Position numbers and translations under genes: made by a program
The notes under the pieces: generated by a model
The model's database searches: none
Seen by the model: the letters and a program-made list of their open reading frames with translations, nothing else
What the model was told of the DNA's origin: nothing
From: Anaerolineae bacterium
GTDB lineage: Bacteria > Chloroflexota > Anaerolineae > JACIWP01
NCBI GenBank assembly: GCA_014360855.1
Contig: JACIWP010000190.1
Span: forward strand, 1-6,193
Direction of reading: 5' to 3'
Length of the DNA: 6,193 bases
Shown: one piece after another, positions 1-4,730 of the stretch
How the letters are laid out: each line of letters opens with the position of its first letter
Numbering within the stretch: the first letter of the stretch is position 1

Positions 1-10
1 AGGAAAGGCT

Positions 11-533
11 TCAGGATGCCGCCGCGGCGGTCGCCGCCTGCTCCCGATATTTCAGTACGATCAGGTAGCATCCGAAGGGCACCAGCCAGGGCAGTTCGGG
101 CAAATGCGTTGCCTCCGGGCTGATCTCCATCTCGGCGCACAGGTGCAGGAAGCCGCCGATTTTGCGGAAAGTGAGCAGGGAATTGCCGGCTTCGTCGGTC
201 AGCTCCAGCCTGGTGGCCCAGAAGTTGGTGCGCACCGTATAGCGCCGGCCGTCCGCCAGTTCCAGTATCCCACCTCCTCGCCAGATGTGGCGGTGGAAGA
301 CCGCCAGGTCGGTCTCCGCGCCGCACTCACGGACGAGAATGCGCTGGCGCCAGAAGCCCACCTGCCAGAACGTCCAGCATCCTTCGGCGCTCTCCGCAGT
401 GGCTTCGGAGCGGAAGGCACTGCGGAAGCGGAGCGTGGCGATAGGGATTTCCTGCGCGCAGTTCGAACTCCTGTTTCAGGGCGCGGGGCTGAACCCAGCG
501 CAGGGTTTGTCCAACCCAATCGGCCATCTTCAT
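11..533 (-). pseudogene. Frameshifted hypothetical protein gene (about 174 aa if repaired)
   Basis: The gene reads from ATG at 533-531 (MKMADWVGQTLRWVQPR...) in one frame to about 460, and continues in another frame (QEIPIATLRFRS...) to the TGA at 13-11. Neither half is complete alone: the upstream half degenerates into proline- and histidine-rich shadow sequence, and the downstream half has no start until Met at 361. The break lies at a GC-dinucleotide tract, 454-459. Restoring one lost GC pair gives FELRAQEIPIATLRF and one continuous 174-residue protein. The product is soluble-looking and rich in W, R and L, with a hydrophobic C-terminal stretch (LPWLVPFGCYLIVL) and an alanine-rich tail. 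It resembles a hypothetical family I recall from bacterial genomes (a beta-rich, LURP-one/scramblase-like look), but I cannot assign a function. The start is supported by AAGGAAG 5 bases upstream. The break could be a true pseudogene, a slippage variant or an assembly error. Confidence 0.7.
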
Positions 534-538
534 AATTG

Positions 539-545
539 CTTCCTT
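539..545 (-). promoter_or_regulatory. Ribosome binding site of the frameshifted gene
   Basis: On the minus strand AAGGAAG lies 5 bases before the ATG at 533. It decides the start at 533 (MKMADW) over the in-frame ATG at 527 and over the upstream in-frame ATG near 620, which begins in proline-rich sequence without a good Shine-Dalgarno site. Confidence 0.6.
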
Positions 546-755
546 GTCGTCGGGCATTGAGGGGCAACGGCCAGGCTCCGCCGGCATGCCGGGCCGGCCG
601 CTCCCGGGAGGTGCCTCCATTCGGGACAGACTAACGCCCAGTCATACGCCTTTCATGCTTGCGTCCCGCTTGCGAGGTGTAGGGAGGGACAGGGTTTTTC
701 CAGGGCGTTCTTCGAACCCTATTCGCCGCCGGCAGGGAGAGGGAGAGGTGCGGGG

Positions 756-785
756 ATTATACTACAGAACCACACTATTGGTCTA
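756..785 (-). promoter_or_regulatory. Sigma70-type promoter for the minus-strand hypothetical gene
   Basis: On the minus strand TAGACC (785-780) matches 4 of 6 bases of the -35 consensus. It is followed after 18 bases by a perfect TATAAT (761-756). Transcription would begin near 750 and leave an untranslated leader of about 215 bases before the ATG at 533. The perfect -10 in a GC-rich context is the main support. The call is sequence-only. Confidence 0.5.
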
Positions 786-878
786 GGTTGTGCCGGTTGG
801 CTAGCTCTGGGACTGCTGCTTCAGTCCGTGGAACGATGCGCAAATGGGACTGTTTCAACCCCCTCTCTTTCCAGATGG

Positions 879-907
879 TTGACTGTACGCGCCGCCGGCC
901 GTATACT
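879..907 (+). promoter_or_regulatory. Strong sigma70-type promoter for the macrodomain-pfk operon
   Basis: TTGACT (879-884), a 17-base spacer and TATACT (902-907) match the sigma70 consensus at 5 of 6 bases in each hexamer with ideal spacing. The spacer contains a GCCGGC. Transcription would start near 914, about 100 bases before the macrodomain start codon. The downstream stretch 908-1000 is noticeably more AT-rich than the genes around it. Confidence 0.7.
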
Positions 908-926
908 AAGGCCCAGGGGAAATTCC

Positions 927-1019
927 ATGTCAAATATAGCACAATGGAGCGGCTACGTCAACCCTTTTCTTACATCTTCCGCCAGCGGAGCGTTATCAGA
1001 TGATGGAGGTGCCCCATGA
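927..1019 (+). CDS. Possible 30-aa leader ORF overlapping the macrodomain start
   Basis: A short frame opens at ATG 927 (MSNIAQWSGYVNPFLT...) and closes with the TGA at 1017-1019, overlapping the macrodomain ATG in an ATGA arrangement typical of translational coupling. AGGGGA lies 6 bases before the start. Against it: the third codon positions are AT-rich (about 11 of 29 G or C), unlike the strongly GC-ending neighbouring genes. The predicted transcript start also falls almost on the ribosome binding site. The macrodomain gene has its own good Shine-Dalgarno site, so coupling is not needed. The peptide resembles nothing I know and has no runs of regulatory codons. It may be chance. Confidence 0.25.
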   Translation: MSNIAQWSGYVNPFLTSSASGALSDDGGAP

Positions 1020-1597
1020 CCCGACGCATCCTTTTCGAGCATACCACGCCCGCCGGCCAGGTCATCCGCGTCGTCCAGGGAGACCTGACCGATGAAGCGG
1101 TGGATGCCATCGTCAACGCCGCCAACGAACACCTGGCCCACGGCGGGGGCGTCGCCGGCGCCATCGTGCGCAAGGGCGGCTATGAGATCCAGGAAGAGAG
1201 CAGCGCATGGGTGGCACAGCATGGCCCGGTGCGCACCGGCACCGCCGCCATCACCGGCGCCGGCCGGCTCCCCGCCCGCTACGTCATCCATGCCGTCGGC
1301 CCGGTATGGGCCGGCGGAACGCGCGGCGAGGACGAGAAGCTCGCCTCTGCCGTGCGCAGTGCCCTGGAGCTGGCGGACCAGCACCGCCTGCGAAGCATCT
1401 CCATGCCCGGCATCTCCTCCGGCATCTTCGGCTTCCCCAAGGAGCGCTGTGCCCGCATCATGATCGAGACGGTGCGCCGGTATTTGGGGGAGCACCCGGA
1501 CACCTCTCTGCGGGAGGTCAACTTCTGCAACATTGACGCCACGACGGCCGAGATTTTCGCGGCGGAGGCCGGCCGGCAGTTTGGGGGAGAGGAGTAG
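1016..1597 (+). CDS. Macrodomain protein (ADP-ribose binding or hydrolase)
   Basis: The 193-residue product is a single macrodomain, a cytosolic fold that binds ADP-ribose; many members remove ADP-ribose from proteins or deacetylate O-acetyl-ADP-ribose. Visible landmarks are the adenine-contacting GDLT with Asp23, the IVNAAN block (Asn34, Asn37), the glycine-rich HGGGVAGAI loop at 42-50, VIHAVGP at 90-96, and the phosphate-binding loop PGISSGIFGFP at 131-141. The NAANEHLAHGGGVAGAI spacing looks closer to the archaeal AF1521 type than to strict MacroD proteins, so hydrolase activity is likely but not certain. The length is that of a stand-alone domain. The start is fixed by GGAGGT at 1005-1010, 5 bases upstream of the ATG. 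It is first in a transcript with the phosphofructokinase gene, 4 bases downstream, and is served by the promoter at 879-907. Confidence 0.93.
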   Translation: MTRRILFEHTTPAGQVIRVVQGDLTDEAVDAIVNAANEHLAHGGGVAGAIVRKGGYEIQEESSAWVAQHGPVRTGTAAITGAGRLPARYVIHAVGPVWAGGTRGEDEKLASAVRSALELADQHRLRSISMPGISSGIFGFPKERCARIMIETVRRYLGEHPDTSLREVNFCNIDATTAEIFAAEAGRQFGGEE

Positions 1598-1601
1598 CGC
1601 C

Positions 1602-2726
1602 ATGCGCCAGCCCATTTCCCGCATCGGCGTGCTTACCGGCGGCGGGGATTGCCCGGGCCTTAACGCCGTGATCCGCGCCGTGGTCAAGACCGCTGTGTAC
1701 GAGTACGGCTGGGAGGTCATCGGCATCGAGGACGGTTTCGAGGGGTTGATCCTGCCCGATAAGACGCGCCGGCTGGATATCGCCGACGTGCGCGGCATCC
1801 TGCCGCGCGGCGGCACCATCCTGGGCACGACCAACCGCGCCAATCCCTTCGCCTACCCGGTGCGGACGCCGGCCGGCACATGGGAGCGGCGCGATGTGTC
1901 CGCGCAGGTGCTGGAGCGGCTGAATGGACTGGGGATCAATGCCCTGGTGGTCATCGGTGGGGACGGCTCCCTACACATCGCCCAGCGCCTGCTGGAAATG
2001 GGGGCGCCGGTCGTCGGCGTGCCCAAGACCATTGACAACGACATTGGCCTGACCGATGTCAGCTTCGGCTTTGACACGGCGGTCAATACCGCCATGGAGG
2101 CGATTGACCGCCTGCACACCACGGCCGAGAGCCATCACCGCGTCATGGTGGTGGAGGTGATGGGGCGCGAGGCCGGCTGGATCGCCCTGCAGGCCGGCGT
2201 GGCCGGCGGCGCCGACGCCATCCTCATCCCCGAGATCCCGTTCCATATCGAGCCGCTGGTGCGGCAGGTTGAGAGCCGGCGGGCGCGCGGCGCCAAATTC
2301 AGCATCGTGGTGGTGGCGGAAGGGGCATATCCCGCCGGCGGGAGTCCCGTCTATCAGGACACCGGCGATCCCATCGCCGGCCCGCGTCTGGGCGGCATCG
2401 GCGCCGTCGTGGGCCGGGAGCTGGCCGGCCGGCTGGACATGGAGGTGCGCGTCACGGTGCTGGGGCACATCCAGCGGGGCGGTTCACCTAGCGCCTTCGA
2501 CCGGGTGCTGGCCTCGCGCTTCGGCTCGGCAGTGGTGCACCTGATCGCCGGCGGATACATCGGGCACATGGTGGCCCTGCAGGGCGCACAGGTCACCCAT
2601 GTGCCTATTGCGGAGGCTATCGCACAGCCGCGGCGCGTCGTGCCGGACAGCGACCTGGTGCGCACGGTGCGCAGTCTGGGCATTTGTTTGGGAGACGCCA
2701 ATCTGCGGCCGGCTCACTTCAGATAG
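1602..2726 (+). CDS. pfkA: 6-phosphofructokinase (PFK family, ATP- or PPi-dependent)
   Basis: The 374-residue enzyme phosphorylates fructose 6-phosphate to fructose 1,6-bisphosphate in glycolysis. Family marks in order are TGGGDCPGLNAVIR (12-25), RGGTILGTT (69-77), IGGDGS (118-123), PKTIDND (141-147) with catalytic Asp145, MGREAGW (187-193), and the full PFK signature RVTVLGHIQRGGSPSAFDR (283-301). Gly122 (E. coli position 104) is the ATP-type residue. Lys142 (E. coli position 124) is the residue of PPi-dependent and group III enzymes. The donor therefore cannot be read off safely; ATP is the better guess. Start choice: ATG 1602 follows GGAGAGGAG with 7 bases spacing and gives the normal N-terminus. 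The upstream in-frame ATG at 1533 adds 23 arginine-rich residues inside the macrodomain gene. The gene is 4 bases behind the macrodomain gene and so co-transcribed. The tail beyond LGICLGD (last 9 residues) looks non-conserved. Confidence 0.95.
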   Translation: MRQPISRIGVLTGGGDCPGLNAVIRAVVKTAVYEYGWEVIGIEDGFEGLILPDKTRRLDIADVRGILPRGGTILGTTNRANPFAYPVRTPAGTWERRDVSAQVLERLNGLGINALVVIGGDGSLHIAQRLLEMGAPVVGVPKTIDNDIGLTDVSFGFDTAVNTAMEAIDRLHTTAESHHRVMVVEVMGREAGWIALQAGVAGGADAILIPEIPFHIEPLVRQVESRRARGAKFSIVVVAEGAYPAGGSPVYQDTGDPIAGPRLGGIGAVVGRELAGRLDMEVRVTVLGHIQRGGSPSAFDRVLASRFGSAVVHLIAGGYIGHMVALQGAQVTHVPIAEAIAQPRRVVPDSDLVRTVRSLGICLGDANLRPAHFR

Positions 2727-2770
2727 CGGTCGAAGAACTGGATGGTGCGCCGCATTGCCATCGGACAGCT
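2714..2770 (-). pseudogene. Possible C-terminal vestige of an alpha/beta-hydrolase (S9 peptidase-like)
   Basis: Read on the minus strand, 18 codons ending at the TGA at 2716-2714 give SCPMAMRRTIQFFDRYLK, preceded in frame by a stop. RRTIxFFDRYLK followed directly by a stop is a very common C-terminus of prolyl-oligopeptidase/dienelactone-hydrolase type enzymes. It overlaps the last 13 bases of the pfk gene in convergent orientation. Upstream (rightward), I find no continuation in any minus-strand frame, and the promoter and leader of the ECF operon begin there. The inference is that a convergent hydrolase gene once ended here and was deleted or replaced. The segment is so short that coincidence remains possible. 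Confidence 0.35.
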
Positions 2771-2774
2771 TCAT

Positions 2775-2791
2775 AAGCGTATCCGCTTTTT
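2775..2791 (+). terminator. Weak intrinsic terminator after pfk
   Basis: AAGCG (2775-2779), a 4-base loop and CGCTT (2784-2788) form a 5-bp stem running into five Ts (2787-2791). The stem is short and the T-run is partly in the stem. It is the only terminator-like element in the 100 bases after the pfk stop, and it sits directly against the -35 region of the next promoter. Confidence 0.35.
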
Positions 2792-2817
2792 GCGAAAATC
2801 CCCGCCGGTGGTATAAT
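2790..2817 (+). promoter_or_regulatory. Sigma70-type promoter of the ECF transporter operon
   Basis: TTGCGA (2790-2795, 4 of 6 matches) and a perfect TATAAT (2812-2817) are separated by 16 bases. The predicted start is near 2824, so the structured leader would begin at or near the first transcribed base. The -35 region sits in an inverted repeat, TTTTGCGAAAA, which could also be an operator. Confidence 0.65.
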
Positions 2818-2823
2818 AGCTCT

Positions 2824-2980
2824 GCATTGAAATGGTGCCGCTGACCGGCGAGGCGCCGGCAGTGAGCCGTTGATCATGACGCTGTACCAGCAGTCGCTTG
2901 GATCGGCACGCGACCGAGACGACGCCATATCCAGTGAGATGCCGGAAAGGCGCCCACAGTCGTGTGCTGTGGGCTTTTTT
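2824..2980 (+). promoter_or_regulatory. Structured 5' leader, candidate riboswitch/attenuator of unknown class
   Basis: Between the predicted start of transcription and the ecfA1 gene lies about 157 bases with dense pairing potential. An outer helix can form between GCAUU (2824-2828) and GAUGC (2938-2942). Inside it are two stem-loop modules with the same closing stem, CGCUG (2839-2843) with CAGUG (2860-2864), and CGCUG (2880-2884) with CAGUG (2932-2936), each followed by AG. Module 1 holds CCGGCG/CGCCGG around a 3-base loop. Module 2 holds an 8-by-8 internal loop and a 9-bp stem (2893-2901 with 2914-2923, A2919 bulged). A GGAAA linker then leads into a strong terminator. Self-complementary GGCGCC at 2852-2857 can pair with 2949-2954, invading the terminator arm. 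This layout is typical of transcription-attenuating riboswitches. I do not recognise TPP, FMN, cobalamin, THF, SAM, glycine or preQ1 cores. Pairings were found by eye, not by energy calculation. Confidence 0.6.
2952..2980 (+). terminator. Strong intrinsic terminator in the leader, just before ecfA1
   Basis: GCCCACAG (2952-2959) pairs perfectly with CTGTGGGC (2967-2974) around a 7-base loop and is followed by six Ts (2975-2980). It stands 20 bases ahead of the ecfA1 start codon and downstream of that operon's own promoter, so it would stop the operon's transcript unless prevented. That makes it an attenuator rather than a gene-end terminator. Its 5' arm overlaps GGCGCC (2949-2954), which has two alternative upstream partners. 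Confidence 0.85.
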
Positions 2981-3000
2981 GTTGCGCTGGGGGCCTGGGC

Positions 3001-3870
3001 ATGGATGACATCCTGATTCGTGTGGAAGACCTGCATTTCGCCTACCGCGCCGGCGAGCCGGACGCTGTGCCGGCGCTGAACGGCATCTCCCTGACCATCC
3101 GCCGCGGCGAGTACATCGCCATCGTCGGCCATAACGGCTCGGGCAAATCCACCCTGGCCCGCCATTTCAACGCGCTCCTCCTGCCCACTCGCGGCAAAGT
3201 GTACGTCCAGGACATGGACACCTCTGACCCCCGCCACACCCTGGACATCCGCCGCATCGTCGGCATGGTTTTCCAGGACCCGGATAATCAGATTGTGGGC
3301 ACATTGGTGGAAGAGGACGTGGCCTTTGGGCCGGAGAATCTGGGGGTGCCCCAGCCGGCGCTGGCCCAGCGCGTGGAAAAGGCCCTGCAGGCCGTCGGCT
3401 TGTGGGAACTGCGCCACCGCCCACCCCATTTGCTCTCCGGCGGACAGCGCCAACGGGTCGCCATCGCCGGCGTCCTGGCCATGGAGCCGGCCTGCCTGGT
3501 GCTCGACGAGGCTACCAGCATGCTGGACCCGGCCAGCCGCGCCGAGGTGCTCCAGGTGGTGCGGCGACTGCATGCCGCCGGCACGACCATCATTTCCATC
3601 ACCCATTTCATGGAGGAAGCCGCCCTGGCCGAACGCATCATTGTGCTGGCCGGCGGGAGGATCGCGCTGGAAGGCTCGCCGCAGGAGGTCTTCTCCCAGC
3701 GGGAGCGCCTGCGCGAACTGCGGCTGGTGCCCCCGACGCCGGCGCAGTTGGCCGAGGCGATCCAGGTTCGCAGTGGGGTGGCGTTCTCCCCTCTGCCGCT
3801 GACGCGCGAGGCGTTGGTCGAGGCGGTGCATGCCCATGCGGTGTCCGTGCCGGCGGGAGGGCGGCTATGA
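3001..3870 (+). CDS. ecfA1: ECF transporter ATPase EcfA1
   Basis: The 289-residue protein is one of the two cytosolic ATPases of an energy-coupling-factor vitamin transporter. It shows Walker A GHNGSGKST (43-51), the Q-loop FQDPDNQIVG (91-100) with Gln92, VEEDVAFGPENLGVP (103-117) typical of EcfA1, the signature LSGGQ (145-149), Walker B LVLDE (166-170) with catalytic Glu170, and the switch histidine His202. All ATPase residues are present. The C-terminal part (TPAQLAEAI... PLTREALVEAV) is the usual EcfA dimerisation tail. The start at 3001 is preferred over an in-frame GTG at 2962, which lies inside the terminator hairpin and adds a cysteine-rich stretch. The Shine-Dalgarno site is weak (GGGGG near 2989-2993). 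The stop overlaps ecfA2 by ATGA. Confidence 0.95.
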   Translation: MDDILIRVEDLHFAYRAGEPDAVPALNGISLTIRRGEYIAIVGHNGSGKSTLARHFNALLLPTRGKVYVQDMDTSDPRHTLDIRRIVGMVFQDPDNQIVGTLVEEDVAFGPENLGVPQPALAQRVEKALQAVGLWELRHRPPHLLSGGQRQRVAIAGVLAMEPACLVLDEATSMLDPASRAEVLQVVRRLHAAGTTIISITHFMEEAALAERIIVLAGGRIALEGSPQEVFSQRERLRELRLVPPTPAQLAEAIQVRSGVAFSPLPLTREALVEAVHAHAVSVPAGGRL

Positions 3871-4730
3871 CCGAACCGCTTATTGCGATTCGCGATCTGC
3901 ACTATACCTATCTCCCCGGCACACCCCTGCAGGCGGTGGCCCTGCGCGGCGCGTCCATGGAGGTGTATGCCGGCGAAATCATCGGCCTCATCGGCCCTGC
4001 CGGCGCCGGCAAATCCACCCTGCTCCAGCATTGCAACGGTCTCCTGCGCCCGACGGAACCCGGTCACGTCATCGTGGATGGGCAGGACCTGGCCGACCCC
4101 ACAGTGGACCTGCGCCGCCTGCGCCAGATGGTGGGCATCGTCTTCCAGCATCCGGAGCGCCAGCTTTTCGAGACCCTGGTGGGCGATGACATCGCTTTCG
4201 GCCCGCGGCAGTTGGGGATGTCCCGCGAGGAGATCCGCCGGCGCGTGGAATGGGCCATGCGGGTTGTCGGCCTGGACTTCGATACATTCGTGGACCGCCC
4301 CACCGCGGCCCTCAGCGGCGGGGAGCGCCGCAAGGTCGCCATCGCCGGCGTGCTGGCCCTGCGCCCGCGCGTGCTCATTCTGGACGAGGCCTCGGCCGGG
4401 CTGGACCCGCTGACGCGCGAGGAATGGCTGGAGCAGGTGCGCCGGCTGAACGCCGCAGAGGGCATGACGGTCATCGTGGTCTCCTCTGACATGGAGGAGA
4501 TCGCGGCCCTGGCCGGCCGGGTCTATGTCATGGCGGAGGGACGCATGGTGGATGAGGGTACGCCGGCGGAGGTCTTTGCCCACACCGACCTGCTGAACTC
4601 CCTCGGGTTGGGCCAGCCGGTCACCAGTTGGGTGTTAGGAGAACTGGGCCGGCGGGGCTATGACGTGGACCCGTACGCCATCCGATTTGAGGAGACGGTG
4701 GAGGAGCTATGCAGGATTTTGCGCTCCTGA
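3867..4730 (+). CDS. ecfA2: ECF transporter ATPase EcfA2 (switch histidine replaced)
   Basis: The 287-residue partner ATPase would pair with EcfA1 beneath the EcfT scaffold. It shows Walker A GPAGAGKST (43-51), Q-loop FQHPERQLFETLVGDDIAFG (93-112) typical of EcfA2, signature LSGGE (149-153), Walker B VLILDE (169-174), and a D-loop AGLDP (177-181). The switch-loop histidine is absent: the sequence reads VIVVSSDMEE, with Ser207 where most ABC ATPases have His. One of the two composite ATP sites may therefore be weak or inactive, since the EcfA1 site is intact. The C-terminal tail (TSWVLGEL... FEETVEELCRIL) is of EcfA type. The start overlaps the ecfA1 stop by 4 bases, and the 3' end overlaps ecfT by 22 bases, pointing to translational coupling. 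Confidence 0.95.
   Translation: MTEPLIAIRDLHYTYLPGTPLQAVALRGASMEVYAGEIIGLIGPAGAGKSTLLQHCNGLLRPTEPGHVIVDGQDLADPTVDLRRLRQMVGIVFQHPERQLFETLVGDDIAFGPRQLGMSREEIRRRVEWAMRVVGLDFDTFVDRPTAALSGGERRKVAIAGVLALRPRVLILDEASAGLDPLTREEWLEQVRRLNAAEGMTVIVVSSDMEEIAALAGRVYVMAEGRMVDEGTPAEVFAHTDLLNSLGLGQPVTSWVLGELGRRGYDVDPYAIRFEETVEELCRILRS

Larger units (their letters stand above)
534..878. other. Intergenic region with GC-rich palindromes
   Basis: I see no convincing gene in this stretch. The open frames in it lack ribosome binding sites and have composition typical of random GC-rich sequence. It holds two perfect palindromes, CCGGCATGCCGG at 581-592 and CTCCCGGGAG at 601-610, separated by a GGCCGGCC run. These would lie in the 5' untranslated region of the minus-strand gene if the promoter at 756-785 is used. 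A minor inverted repeat (GGACTG at 810-815, CAGTCC at 822-827) lacks a T-run. The purine-rich tract 731-750 has no evident role. Confidence 0.5.

Noticed and set aside
544..786. Plus-strand open frame of 80 codons in the intergenic region
   Set aside because: No ribosome binding site, proline- and arginine-rich random-looking product, and it runs through the minus-strand promoter.
810..827. GGACTG/CAGTCC inverted repeat as a terminator
   Set aside because: Only 6 bp with no following T-run on either strand.
1533..1601. Upstream ATG that would lengthen PFK by 23 residues
   Set aside because: It lies within the macrodomain gene, encodes an arginine-rich stretch absent from PFKs, and the ATG at 1602 has a good ribosome binding site.
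953..1843. Minus-strand open frame of 296 codons
   Set aside because: Antisense to the macrodomain and pfk genes, low-complexity composition, no family features.
2941..2951. GCCGGAAAGGC, reminiscent of the GGAAAGG element of the Moco RNA
   Set aside because: The rest of that motif is not recognisable, and the operon is not a molybdenum transporter or cofactor operon.
2962..3000. In-frame GTG that would lengthen EcfA1 by 13 residues
   Set aside because: It starts inside the terminator hairpin loop and adds cysteine-rich sequence not found in EcfA proteins.
2994..3001. CCTGGGCA, reminiscent of the conserved 3' end of ZTP riboswitches
   Set aside because: It lies after the terminator, and the upstream conserved parts of that class are not present.
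2719..3837. Long minus-strand open frame of 372 codons
   Set aside because: It is antisense to ecfA1 and the leader, rich in H, Q, R and G with no recognisable domain. It is a shadow of high-GC coding sequence.
3288..4583. Minus-strand open frame of 431 codons
   Set aside because: Antisense to ecfA1 and ecfA2, whose motifs are unambiguous. No ribosome binding site or domain.
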